The translations under genes and the position numbers were made by a program. From NCBI GenBank assembly GCA_028703175.1, contig JAQVNJ010000072.1, positions 1-30,243 on the forward strand: 30,243 nucleotides of DNA, given 5' to 3'. The notes beneath the pieces were generated by a model that was not told the DNA's origin, made no database searches, and worked only from the letters and a program-made list of their open reading frames with translations. Shown here in pieces: positions 7,134 to 17,103 of this stretch; position 1 is the stretch's first letter; each line of letters opens with the position of its first letter. Origin of the DNA: JAAYCB01 sp012744395. Lineage in GTDB: Bacteria > Planctomycetota > Planctomycetia > Pirellulales > Thermoguttaceae.

Positions 7134-9815
7134 TCAGCGGTCCGCTGCCGGCGAGCTTGTGACCAGGACATGGTTGCCGAGATACTTGTTTGCCGCGGCG
7201 ATGACTTGCTCTTTTGTCACGGCCCGGATGCGGTCGTCGAACGTCTTGTCGTAGTCGTATCCAAGGCCGTACAGCTCATCGAGGGCCGCCTGCTGCGCCT
7301 GGGCGGCGATCGTCGTGTTTTCCTGGGCATGCAGCGAGATCACCATCTGGCGGGCCGTGTCGAACTCGTCGTCGGAGATCTCGCCCTGCCGCGCCCGCTG
7401 GAGGTTCTTCCGGATTCGCCCGACGACGTCGGCGGTCTTCTCCGGCGCCACCTGGGAAATCACGACGAAATAGCCGGGGGCCGGCCCGGTGATCTGGAGG
7501 GCATGGACATAATACACCAGCCCCGCGCCGCGCAGCTCGTTGTGCAGCCATCCGCCCGGATAACTGTAGCCGGAGGTGATCGCGTCGAGGAGGACCATCG
7601 CCGCGTAATCCTGGCGGTCGCGGACGCCGGGGCCGGGATAGCCGAGCACGATCATTCCCGTCTGCTTGCCGGTCCTGAGATGGCGATCGACCGTCGCCGG
7701 GATGGCGTTGTCGCGGTCGAAGCCGATCGGTTTGAAGCCGGGGTCCGACGGGAGCCGGCCGAAATTGCGGGCGATCGTCTCCAGGGCCGCTTCCGGTTCG
7801 ATGTCGCCGAAAACGGTCACCAGGGCGTTTTCGGCCACGAAGTATTGGCGGTGATAGGCCCGCAGGTCCTCCGCGGTGATTGGCTCGACGGTCTCCCGTT
7901 TGCCGCCCTGGACGATGTGGTAGGGGCTGGCGGCGGGAAGCTGGTCGTAGAAAAACTCGAGAATCTCCTGCTGGGGATTGTCGCTCCGCCGGGCGATCGC
8001 GCCGAGGGCCAGGGTCTTGACCTTCTGCAACTCGTCGTCCGGGAAGGTCGGCCGCGTGAAACAGTCGGCAAATACGGCCGCCGCGCGGTCGAAATCCGCG
8101 GCCAGAACCGTGGCGCTTCCGTGAATCGTGCTGCGGCCGGCGCTGAACCGGATGCTCCCCCCGACGGAATCGAAGGTCTCGGCGATCTCCTGGGCCGAAC
8201 GGCCGGCAGCCCCCTTGTCGAGCATCGCCGCCACGAGCGCTGAACGGCCGGCCGTCGTGGGCGTGTCGGCGAGGCTGCCCCCGAGCGTGTACGCCTGGAT
8301 ATTGACCATCGGCAGGTGGGAGACGCGTTTGACGAGCACGCGCAGCCCGTTGGGCAGCTGGGCCGCGCGGATCTCGCCGGCCGCCTGGTCGCGGGCCGCC
8401 TGCGCCGATTTCGGCGCTCCCTCCGGCGGGGCGATGATCACGCGGTTGAGCCGTTCGGGTCGGAGGTATTTGCGGGCGACCTGGCGGACCTGGTCGGCGG
8501 TGACAAGCTGGATTCGTTCGACGTAATAGGCATCGAAGAGCGGATCGCCGGTGGCAATGTATCCGTGGCCGAGGCTGTCGGCGGTCATCTGCACGGTCTG
8601 CTGCCCGAAGACCAGCTCCGCCGCCTTCTGCTTCTTGGCCTTTTCCAGTTCCGCTTCGCCGACCAGCTCGTCGCCAAGCCGGTAGACCTCGGCGGCGATT
8701 CTCTCGGCCGCTCGCTCCCAGCGGTCGGCCGTGGCGGCGGCGAAGATGCCGAACCAGCCGCGGACGAACGACGGGGTATAGCTGGCCGACTGGATGCCCA
8801 GGACAAGCTGCTCGTCGTATTGCAGCCGGCGGACGAGCCGCGAGCTATCGCCTTCGGCGAGGATGTAGGCCGCCACGTCGAGGGCGTAGAGGTCCGGATG
8901 CGAAAGCTCGACCGTCGGCCAGGCCAAGGCCAGGTCGTAAGTCGCTCCGTCCATCTCGCGAATCGCCTCGCGGGGGCCGAGCTGTTCGGGCGCCTCGGGC
9001 ATGGGGACGAACGTCTCGGCGCGCCGCCCGGTGCCCGACCACTGCCGCGCGACCTGGGCCAAGACCTGCTTGGTCTGGACGTCGCCGACGACGACAAACA
9101 CCTGGTTGTTGGGGATATATCGCTGCCGGTAGAACTCGATGATCTCCTCGTTGGTCGTCGCCTGGAGCACGTCGAGATAGCCGATCACCGGATGCTCCGC
9201 CGGGTGGCCGGGGTAGATCGTCTGGTGGAGGAGCTTGCTTTGAACGCGGCGGCGGTCCGCCTCGCCGTCGGCGAGCTCCCTCCGCACGACCTTCAGTTCC
9301 CGTTCGAACTCGCCGGGCTCGAACGCGGTCCGCTGCATCGAATCGGCGACCAGCTCGATCGCGGTGTTGACGTCCTTGGCCGGGCAATCGATGTAGTAGG
9401 CGGTCATGCTGCTGGAGGTGAAGGCATTCGTCGCGCCGCCGAATCGAGCGATGATCTGCTGGATCTCCTCCTCGCTGCGCCTGGTCGTCGTTCCACCGGC
9501 GACGACGTGTTCGAGGACGTGGCTGATGCCGGCGCCGAGGTGACGCCCCTCGAATGCGCTGCCCGTATTCTTGACATAGCAGCGGACCGTGGCGACCGGG
9601 GCGAGATGGTTCTCGGCGACGATCACGACCAGTCCGTTGGAGAGCGTCGCCAACGTTGTCGATTTGGGGAGTTGGCGGATGCTTTCGTAGGCGATCGCGG
9701 CCGTCTCGGTTGGGGCCGGCTGCGGCGCGCTTGCGGCGGCCAGGACCGCGCCGCCCAAGGCCAGCAGAAGGACGAGGATGCGGATCGCGAACGTGTCCAA
9801 ACGGGAGAAGGCCAT
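7134..9815 (-). CDS. Exported M16 family zinc metalloprotease (two-domain, pitrilysin/PqqL-like)
   Basis: An 893-residue peptidase with an N-terminal signal sequence (hydrophobic 11-29, IRILVLLLALGGAVLAAAS). The inverted zinc motif is intact: H99-V-L-E102-H103 with the third ligand at E180 (VVRREL), 77 residues on. The first M16 repeat pair spans about 50-470. The second half, from about 490 (AAQLPNGLRVLVKRV), has the same fold but ALVAAMLDKG where HxxEH would be, so it is the usual inactive partner. It probably degrades peptides or processes proteins in the periplasm. The ATG at 9815 has GGAAGGA just upstream; the frame is open further upstream to 10004 but is not family-like. It is divergent from the cytochrome peroxidase gene. 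Confidence 0.93.
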   Translation of the reverse strand: MAFSRLDTFAIRILVLLLALGGAVLAAASAPQPAPTETAAIAYESIRQLPKSTTLATLSNGLVVIVAENHLAPVATVRCYVKNTGSAFEGRHLGAGISHVLEHVVAGGTTTRRSEEEIQQIIARFGGATNAFTSSSMTAYYIDCPAKDVNTAIELVADSMQRTAFEPGEFERELKVVRRELADGEADRRRVQSKLLHQTIYPGHPAEHPVIGYLDVLQATTNEEIIEFYRQRYIPNNQVFVVVGDVQTKQVLAQVARQWSGTGRRAETFVPMPEAPEQLGPREAIREMDGATYDLALAWPTVELSHPDLYALDVAAYILAEGDSSRLVRRLQYDEQLVLGIQSASYTPSFVRGWFGIFAAATADRWERAAERIAAEVYRLGDELVGEAELEKAKKQKAAELVFGQQTVQMTADSLGHGYIATGDPLFDAYYVERIQLVTADQVRQVARKYLRPERLNRVIIAPPEGAPKSAQAARDQAAGEIRAAQLPNGLRVLVKRVSHLPMVNIQAYTLGGSLADTPTTAGRSALVAAMLDKGAAGRSAQEIAETFDSVGGSIRFSAGRSTIHGSATVLAADFDRAAAVFADCFTRPTFPDDELQKVKTLALGAIARRSDNPQQEILEFFYDQLPAASPYHIVQGGKRETVEPITAEDLRAYHRQYFVAENALVTVFGDIEPEAALETIARNFGRLPSDPGFKPIGFDRDNAIPATVDRHLRTGKQTGMIVLGYPGPGVRDRQDYAAMVLLDAITSGYSYPGGWLHNELRGAGLVYYVHALQITGPAPGYFVVISQVAPEKTADVVGRIRKNLQRARQGEISDDEFDTARQMVISLHAQENTTIAAQAQQAALDELYGLGYDYDKTFDDRIRAVTKEQVIAAANKYLGNHVLVTSSPAADR

Positions 9816-9976
9816 GGGTTTCCTTCCGAAGTAGTAGAAACAAGTCTCTCGCCGGACTATATTCTTGCAGATTGTCGGCGACGCGACCAGGGTTCGCGAC
9901 CGGCTCGGCCGCCCGACCCTCGCCGGATTGCGGAACGCTGCGGTGGCCGCTAGAATTCTCCCCACGGGGAACGATT

Positions 9977-10009
9977 CGCCCTCCAACGGGCGTCCGCCCT
10001 CCAACGGGC
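9977..10009. repeat. Two copies of a 15-bp hairpin-forming repeat
   Basis: CGCCCTCCAACGGGC occurs exactly at 9977-9991 and 9995-10009, an 18-bp period. Each copy has GCCC/GGGC ends and could form a small hairpin. It lies 66 nt upstream of the cytochrome peroxidase start. Confidence 0.65.
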
Positions 10010-10074
10010 AGGCGAGGCGTGATTGCGGCCGGATTGGTGATCGATTTCGAGCATCGGAGAACGAAAGGAGCGGG

Positions 10075-11280
10075 ATGATGAGAGTACCACGATGGCTGTG
10101 GATGGTGTTGTTGATCGGCGGCGCCGGTTGCCTGCTGGTGACGCAAGTCGGTTGCCCACCGAGTCAACCAGAGCCGACGGTTGTCGGGACGAGCCCGACC
10201 TTGACGGGCGAGACGGCGGAGACGCCGGAGGCCCCAGCGCCGGGGGAAGAGCCAGACGAGGCCGCGCCGAAGGAGCAGCCGAAGGAGGCCGCGGCGGACG
10301 AAAAGCCGGAGGCCGCGGCGGCCGCGCCGAAGGAGGCCGCGGCGGCGGGCACGCCCTACACGGTCAAGGTCCCACTCGGCCTGCCCGAACTGAAGATCCC
10401 CGCGGACAATCCGATGACGGAAGAAAAGATCGCCTTGGGCAAAAAGCTCTATTTCGACAAGCGGCTGAGCAGGGACGGCACGGTCTCGTGCGCCACCTGC
10501 CACGATCCGAAACTGGCCTGGACGGAGCACAAACCCACGAGCGAGGGCATCAAGGGGCAGTTTGGCAACATGAATTCGCCGACGGTGATCAACTCGGCCT
10601 ACGCGGAGGTCCAGTTCTGGGATGGCCGGGCAGCCACGCTCGAGGAGCAGGCCGTCGGGCCGATGGAGAATCCGGTCGAAATGGGCCACACGCTGTCGGA
10701 GTTGGTCACCGAGTTGGGAACCCTGCCCGAATACAAGGAAGCCTTCCAGAAGGTGTTCGGCACGGGTCCGACCCAGGATGGGCTCGCCAAGGCAATCGCC
10801 GCGTTTGAGCGGACGATCCTCAGCGGCAATTCGCCCTACGACAAATTCGAGGCCGGCGACAAGGCCGCCCTGAACGACGCCCAGAAGCGGGGGATGGAGC
10901 TGTTCGAAAGCTCCGGGTGCGCGGATTGCCACGCGCAGCCGATGTTCAGCAACTACCGCTTCTACAATGCCGGGATCGGCATGGACAAGGAGAAGCCCGA
11001 CGAAGGCCGCAAGGCGGTCACCGGAAAAGACAGCGACCTGGGCAAGTTCCGCGTCGCGCCGCTCCGCGAAGTCGCCAACACCTGGCCCTACTTCCACGAT
11101 GGCAGCGTCGAGAAGCTCGAAGACGCCGTGAAGATCATGGCCCAGGGCGGAAAGCCGAACGACAACCTCTCGCCGATGATGAAGGCGGTCGGGGACAAGA
11201 AACTGACCGAGGAGAACATCAAGGACCTCGTGGAGTTCCTCAAGGCCCTGTCCGGAGAGTATCCGGTGGTTGAGGGGTAA
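10075..11280 (+). CDS. Di-haem cytochrome c peroxidase (CcpA/MauG family)
   Basis: Reduces hydrogen peroxide with electrons from c-type cytochromes or small donors, in the periplasm. Numbering from the first ATG (401 residues): hydrophobic export signal 6-24, followed by a cysteine in TQVGC. The match to a lipobox is poor, so a lipoprotein anchor is only possible. An Ala/Glu/Pro/Lys-rich linker (about 45-92) contains a 60-bp DNA repeat (GCCGCGCCGAAGGAG at 10261 and 10321). Two haem sites follow: C139-A-T-C142-H143 (high-potential-type domain order not assigned) and C282-A-D-C285-H286. The family closing motif FRVAPLREVANTWPYFHDGS is present. AAAGGAG ends at 10070; spacing favours the second ATG (10078), but both are possible. 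It is monocistronic, divergent from the M16 gene. Confidence 0.93.
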   Translation: MMRVPRWLWMVLLIGGAGCLLVTQVGCPPSQPEPTVVGTSPTLTGETAETPEAPAPGEEPDEAAPKEQPKEAAADEKPEAAAAAPKEAAAAGTPYTVKVPLGLPELKIPADNPMTEEKIALGKKLYFDKRLSRDGTVSCATCHDPKLAWTEHKPTSEGIKGQFGNMNSPTVINSAYAEVQFWDGRAATLEEQAVGPMENPVEMGHTLSELVTELGTLPEYKEAFQKVFGTGPTQDGLAKAIAAFERTILSGNSPYDKFEAGDKAALNDAQKRGMELFESSGCADCHAQPMFSNYRFYNAGIGMDKEKPDEGRKAVTGKDSDLGKFRVAPLREVANTWPYFHDGSVEKLEDAVKIMAQGGKPNDNLSPMMKAVGDKKLTEENIKDLVEFLKALSGEYPVVEG

Positions 11281-11332
11281 CCCAGTGGCGTTTCGCCGCC
11301 AGCGATCGGCTGCTCGTCTGGCAGGCTACAGC

Positions 11333-11410
11333 AAAGACAGGTCACAGGCTGCGGGCGAGGGGCTGCCGACGGTGGCGCGGCCCCCTGCCTGGCCTGTGGC
11401 CTGTGTCTTT
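11333..11410. repeat. Long imperfect inverted repeat (hairpin)
   Basis: AAAGACAGGTCACAGGC (11333-11349) pairs with GCCTGTGGCCTGTGTCTTT (11392-11410) apart from one mismatch and a 2-nt bulge. An inner GGGGC/GCCCC pair lies within the loop. It sits between the peroxidase stop and the gnd promoter and may end the upstream transcript, although no long T-run follows on the plus strand beyond CTTTT. Confidence 0.55.
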
Positions 11411-11420
11411 TGACGGCTGA

Positions 11421-11449
11421 TTGTCCGCAGCCGAAAAATCGGCTAGAAT
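11421..11449 (+). promoter_or_regulatory. Candidate gnd operon promoter with inverted repeat in the spacer
   Basis: TTGTCC (11421-11426) and TAGAAT (11444-11449) are 17 nt apart, with 4/6 and 5/6 matches to sigma-70 elements. Between them AGCCGA-AAAA-TCGGCT (11429-11444) is a perfect 6-bp inverted repeat that overlaps the first base of the -10, a typical position for a repressor operator. The leader would be about 45 nt. Confidence 0.45.
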
Positions 11450-11501
11450 CGAGCTTTTTCTCGCGGGCACTGGGGCAGCAAGGAGAATCTGGAGACAAAC
11501 C

Positions 11502-12992
<1,491 letters not shown>

Positions 12993-13003
12993 GGAGAATG
13001 ATC

Positions 13004-13789
13004 ATGGCAGTTGGCGAGTTTTTGACCAGGTTGTTCGGGCTTGAGGGGCAGACGGCGGTCGTGATCGGCGGTGCCGGCGAGTTGGGCTTCGCGCTGTGCA
13101 GCGGGCTGTCGCAGGCCGGCGCCCACGTGGTGATTGCCGACGTGAATCTCCAGGCCTGCCAGAAGCGCGTCCGCCAGATCGAGGAGGCGGGCGGCCGCGC
13201 CTCGCCGGCCGAGGTCGACATCACATCGCGGGCCTCGCTCGAAAGCCTGCTGGCCGAGGCCCTCAAGGTCAGCGGCCGGGTCGAGATGCTCGTCAACTCT
13301 GCGGGGATCAATGCCGGATCCCCCTTCCTGGACGTCGATCCGGACTTCTGGGACAAGATATTTGCCGTCAACCTCAAGGGGATGATGGAAGCCTGCCAGG
13401 TCTTCATCGCGCACATGAAAGAGGCTGGCGGAGGCTCGATTTTGAACATCGGCAGCGTCAACTCCCACCTCCCGCTGTCGCGCGTCTTCGCCTATGCGGC
13501 GTCGAAGGCGGGGGTGGTCAACCTGACCAAGAACATCGCCCAGGAGTTCGCCGCCAGCGGCATCCGCTGCAACGCGATCTGCCCCGGATTCTTCCCGGCC
13601 GAGCAGAACCGCAAATTGCTCGACGCCGAGCGGGTGGAGAACATCATGCGGGGCACTCCGATGCACCGCTACGGCGAGCCCCACGAACTGGTCGGCGCCG
13701 CGCTGCTCCTCCTCTCGCCCCAGGCCGGCAGCTATATCACGGGGGCCGACTACTACGTCGACGGCGGGTTCACCTGTTCCTGGTTCTAG
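13004..13789 (+). CDS. Short-chain dehydrogenase/reductase
   Basis: A 261-residue classical SDR with the cofactor loop GGAGELG (22-28), Asp46 after the second strand (VIADVN), which favours NAD(H), NSAG (98-101), catalytic S151 and Y164-x3-K168 (YAASK), the PG motif (CPGFF) and the C-terminal VDGGF. The overall pattern, including the N-terminal 'LFGLEGQTAVVIGGAG', resembles gluconate 5-dehydrogenase and fructuronate reductase-type sugar-acid SDRs, so a sugar or sugar-acid substrate is likely but not proven. GGAG 7 nt before the ATG at 13004 fixes the start; an ATG at 12998 is too close to it. Lying between gnd and zwf it is probably co-transcribed with them. Confidence 0.92.
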   Translation: MAVGEFLTRLFGLEGQTAVVIGGAGELGFALCSGLSQAGAHVVIADVNLQACQKRVRQIEEAGGRASPAEVDITSRASLESLLAEALKVSGRVEMLVNSAGINAGSPFLDVDPDFWDKIFAVNLKGMMEACQVFIAHMKEAGGGSILNIGSVNSHLPLSRVFAYAASKAGVVNLTKNIAQEFAASGIRCNAICPGFFPAEQNRKLLDAERVENIMRGTPMHRYGEPHELVGAALLLLSPQAGSYITGADYYVDGGFTCSWF

Positions 13790-13874
13790 CCGCCGTGTAG
13801 AATTCCCGGCAGTCTCGGCGTTCTCCTCCCCGCTGACCCTGCGCGAGGTGCCGGCAACCCGGCGGCGATTGGCC

Positions 13875-15326
13875 ATGGAAAACACGATCGTGATCTTCGG
13901 CGCTTCGGGCGACCTGACCAGCAGGAAGCTCATCCCCGCGCTGTATGAACTGAAGCGCAAGGGGCGGCTGCCCGACGGCGCCCGGATTGTCGGCACCTCG
14001 CGAACCGAGTTCTCCCACGCCGCGTGGCGCGAGACGCTCGCCCAGTCGACGGCCGAGTTCGTCGGCCAGCGGTTCGACCGCAAGGTGTGGGACGAACTGG
14101 CCCCGTCGATCTTCTACCAGCCGGGCGACATGGACTCGCCGGAGTCGTTTCCCAAGCTCGGCGATTTCCTGGCGGAGCTCGAAGCGGGCCGGGCAACCAC
14201 GCGGGTCTACTACCTGTCGACCGCCCCCCGCTTCTACGAAGCGGCCGCCCGCGGGCTCGGCGCGGCCGGCATGGCCGCGGAGACCGACGGGCCGCGGCGG
14301 ATCGTCATCGAGAAGCCCTTCGGGACCGACCTGGATTCCGCCCGGGCGCTCAACAGGGTGGTCCACGAGACCTGCGCGGAGCACCAGGTCTACCGGATCG
14401 ACCATTACCTGGGCAAAGAGACGGTGTCGAACATCTTGGCGCTGCGGTTCGCCAACACGATCTTCGAACCGGTCTGGAACCGCAACTACATCGACCACGT
14501 GCAGATTACCGCCGCCGAGTCGGTGACGATCGGGCATCGGGCGGGTTTCTACGAATCGGCCGGCGTGCTCCGCGACATGTTCCAGAACCACCTGCTCCAG
14601 CTGTTCACGCTGACCGCGATGGAGGCCCCCGCGCGGCTGGATGCCGACGCGGTTCGAGACGAGAAGGTCAAGGTTCTCCGCGCGGTCCGCCCGATGCGCC
14701 CCGAGGACGTCGGCCGCGACACGATCCGCGGCCAATACCGCACGTATCGCGACGAGCCGAATGTGGACCCGAGAAGCCAGACCGCGACGTTTGGCGCCGT
14801 CAAGCTGAGTGTCGACAACTGGCGCTGGCAGGGCGTGCCGTTCTACCTGCGGTCTCTGAAGGCTTCGTCGTGCCGCACGACGCAGATCGTGATCCAGTTT
14901 CGCCAACCGCCCCACATGATGTTCGAATCGGACGCCAGGCCGTTCGACGCCAACCGGCTCGTGCTACAGATTCAGCCGGCCGAGGGGATCCAGATTCACT
15001 TCATGACGAAGGTTCCCGACTCGGGGATGAAGCTGCGGATGACCGACCTGGATTTCAGCTTCCGCGACCAGTACGCCGGAGGGATGCCGGAGGCCTACCA
15101 GCGGCTGCTTCTGGATGTGCTCAATGGCGATGCCAGCCTGTTCGCCCGGAGCGACGAAGTCGAGCTGGCCTGGGGGATCATCGATCCGATCCAGCGCGTC
15201 TGGGAGTCTTCCTCGGCGCCCCCCCTGGCGTTTTACGCTGAAGGGGACTGGGGGCCGGCGGTTTCGAGCCAGTGGATGGCCGGCCAGGGCCGCGCGTGGT
15301 TCGACCTGTGCCCCGTTTTGCATTAA
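13875..15326 (+). CDS. zwf: Glucose-6-phosphate 1-dehydrogenase
   Basis: Oxidises glucose-6-phosphate to 6-phosphogluconolactone with NAD(P), the entry of the oxidative pentose phosphate pathway. The 483-residue protein has GASGDLTSRKL (9-19), EKPFG with K147, the substrate signature RIDHYLGKE (H177, K181), the catalytic-base region QNHLLQ (H239) and DNWRWQGVPFYLR. The usual R-[ST]-G-K-x-L after it reads R326-S-L-K329-A, so the Gly is replaced by Leu while the Lys is kept. The ATG at 13875 starts directly before the first strand; no strong ribosome site is seen. It follows the SDR by 85 nt and precedes dus by 24 nt. No 6-phosphogluconolactonase gene lies in the window. Confidence 0.96.
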   Translation: MENTIVIFGASGDLTSRKLIPALYELKRKGRLPDGARIVGTSRTEFSHAAWRETLAQSTAEFVGQRFDRKVWDELAPSIFYQPGDMDSPESFPKLGDFLAELEAGRATTRVYYLSTAPRFYEAAARGLGAAGMAAETDGPRRIVIEKPFGTDLDSARALNRVVHETCAEHQVYRIDHYLGKETVSNILALRFANTIFEPVWNRNYIDHVQITAAESVTIGHRAGFYESAGVLRDMFQNHLLQLFTLTAMEAPARLDADAVRDEKVKVLRAVRPMRPEDVGRDTIRGQYRTYRDEPNVDPRSQTATFGAVKLSVDNWRWQGVPFYLRSLKASSCRTTQIVIQFRQPPHMMFESDARPFDANRLVLQIQPAEGIQIHFMTKVPDSGMKLRMTDLDFSFRDQYAGGMPEAYQRLLLDVLNGDASLFARSDEVELAWGIIDPIQRVWESSSAPPLAFYAEGDWGPAVSSQWMAGQGRAWFDLCPVLH

Positions 15327-15350
15327 GTCACTCCATCTCCGGCCGTGTTC

Positions 15351-16352
15351 ATGCTCCGCATTGGTCCGATCGAGTTGGCGGGGCCCGCCGTGCTGGCCGC
15401 GTTGAGCGGCTACAGCGACTGGCCGATGCGGCGGATTTGTCGCCGCATGGGCGCCGCCTACACGATCTGCGAGGTCCTGCTCGACAAGTTCGTCCTCGAC
15501 GTCAGCAAGGGGCGCAAGGCGCGGCGGTATCTCCGCGTCGATGACGAAGACCGGCCCGCCGGCGCGCAACTGATGGGGAGCGATCCGGCGCAGTTTGCCG
15601 CGGCCGCGGCCCGGCTCGCCGAGCTCGGCTTCGACGCGATCGACGTCAATTTCGGCTGCCCGGTGAAAAAAGTCCTCGGGCGGTGCCGCGGCGGCTACCT
15701 CCTCGGCCAGCCGGCCACCGCCCTGGAGATCGTCGCTCGAGTCCGTCAGGCCCTGCCGCCCTCGATCCCCGTGACCGTGAAGATGCGGCGGGCGATGGAC
15801 GACTCTCCGCGGAGCCGCGACCAGTTTTTCGAGATCTTCGACGGCGTTTTCGCCCTCGGGGTCGCGGCGGTCACGGTCCACGGGCGGACCGTCCGCCAGG
15901 GTTACGAGGGGAGCGCGTCGTGGGACTTCCTCCGTGAGGTGAAGCAGCGCGCCCCGGGGTGCACGGTGCTCGGGAGCGGCGACCTCCTCTCGGCGCCGGC
16001 ATGCCTGGAGATGATCGCCCGGACCGGCGTCGACGGCGTTGCCGTCGCCCGGGGCGCGATCGGCAACCCGTGGATTTTCGATCAGATTCGCCAGCTTCTC
16101 GCCGGGCGCCCGCTTCCACCGCCGCCGAGCCTCGCCCAGCAGCGCCAGGTGATTGGGGAGCACTATCGGTTGGCCGAGGAGGTCTATGGCCCCGAGCGAT
16201 CCTGCCAGAGGATGCGGAAGTTCGGGATCAAGTACGCGCGGCTGCACCCCCGGACGGACGAGGTTCGCGACGCCTTTGTCCGTGTCCGCACGCCGGAGGA
16301 CTGGAAAGCGGTCCTGGACAGGTATTATACGGCCGAGAGCGACCGGCGGTGA
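15351..16352 (+). CDS. dus: tRNA-dihydrouridine synthase
   Basis: FMN enzyme that reduces uridines in tRNA D-loops to dihydrouridine. The 333-residue TIM-barrel protein has the N-terminal barrel strand LAALSGYSDWPMR, GAQLMGSDP, the active-site motif DVNFGCPVKKV (C103 as the conserved GCP cysteine), VTVKMRRA, and the FMN-phosphate-binding VHGRT and GSGDLLS followed by GVAVARGAIGNPWIF. The C-terminal helical tRNA-binding domain (about 245-333) is present. The ATG at 15351 was chosen; an in-frame GTG at 15345 adds only two residues. It is the last gene of the gnd run, 24 nt after zwf, and ends 21 nt from the convergent deacetylase gene. The Dus subclass (A, B or C) cannot be fixed from these motifs. 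Confidence 0.94.
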   Translation: MLRIGPIELAGPAVLAALSGYSDWPMRRICRRMGAAYTICEVLLDKFVLDVSKGRKARRYLRVDDEDRPAGAQLMGSDPAQFAAAAARLAELGFDAIDVNFGCPVKKVLGRCRGGYLLGQPATALEIVARVRQALPPSIPVTVKMRRAMDDSPRSRDQFFEIFDGVFALGVAAVTVHGRTVRQGYEGSASWDFLREVKQRAPGCTVLGSGDLLSAPACLEMIARTGVDGVAVARGAIGNPWIFDQIRQLLAGRPLPPPPSLAQQRQVIGEHYRLAEEVYGPERSCQRMRKFGIKYARLHPRTDEVRDAFVRVRTPEDWKAVLDRYYTAESDRR

Positions 16353-16373
16353 GCGTTCGGACCGTGGGAAGAG

Positions 16374-17099
16374 TCAATTCCCCTCGAAGAGCAGGCCCAT
16401 CAGGTCGCGCGTGCCGAACGCCGTGGGGTGGGCGAGCACCTCGCCCGCCGCGAAGCCTGCCGCGGCCCCTTGTTGCTGGGCGTAGACGCGAATCCGCTCC
16501 AGCGCGCCGGCCCGTTCGGGCGGGAACTGCGAGGCATAAGCGGCGATCGCTTCGAGCTTCGTCTCCAAGGTGGAGGAAATGTCGTGAACGATCGCCGTCG
16601 GGGTCTCGGGCGCCAGCGAGCGAAATGCCAGGAAGTAGTGCATTTGGGCCGGGACCGCGTGCGGCTCAAGCGGGCCGAAATGTTCGGGCCACTTGGTCAG
16701 CCGGGAATAGAAAATCGCCGCCTCGGTGATCAGCATCGCCTGGCGGTGGTCGGGCGAGGCCATCGGGGTCGGCGCGCCGAGGCCGAGGACCAGCCGGGGC
16801 CGGTAGCGGCGGAGCTGTTTTGCCAGGGCCAGGCGCGCGTCGAAATCGTCGAAGAGGCGGCGGTTGGGCAGCGGCAAGGTGACCCGCACGCGGACGCCGA
16901 GGATTTCGGCTGCGCTCCGCGACTCGGCCAGACGGGCCTCCGGGCCGGGAGAGCCGGGCGTCGGTTCGCCATCGGTCAGATCGACGATCCCCACGCGGTA
17001 CCCCTGCGCGGCGAGCCGCGCCAGCGTGCCCCCGCAGCCGATCTCCACGTCGTCGGGATGGGCGCCGACGGCGATCACGTCGAGCGTCTCGTCTTCCAT
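16374..17099 (-). CDS. LmbE/PIG-L family deacetylase (BshB1-like)
   Basis: Zinc-dependent N-deacetylase of 241 residues. The AHPDD motif (H14, D16, D17) and a second metal-site motif SPDHRQA (H118) are intact. The family arrangement GAHPDDVEIGCGGTLA and the AAIFYSRL segment after the second motif are closest to bacillithiol-synthesis deacetylase BshB1, which removes acetyl from GlcNAc-malate. The partner genes bshA and bshC are not in the window, so the substrate remains inferred. The ATG lies 4 nt after the CbiE/CbiT stop, with an AAGGCGGG-like site inside the end of that gene, indicating translational coupling. The next gene downstream is convergent. Confidence 0.9.
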   Translation of the reverse strand: MEDETLDVIAVGAHPDDVEIGCGGTLARLAAQGYRVGIVDLTDGEPTPGSPGPEARLAESRSAAEILGVRVRVTLPLPNRRLFDDFDARLALAKQLRRYRPRLVLGLGAPTPMASPDHRQAMLITEAAIFYSRLTKWPEHFGPLEPHAVPAQMHYFLAFRSLAPETPTAIVHDISSTLETKLEAIAAYASQFPPERAGALERIRVYAQQQGAAAGFAAGEVLAHPTAFGTRDLMGLLFEGN

Positions 17100-17103
17100 G
17101 GCA

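Noticed and set aside
8316..9953. A 545-codon open frame on the plus strand opposite the M16 protease
   Set aside because: Antisense shadow: low-complexity composition, no family motif, while the minus strand carries an intact zinc motif.
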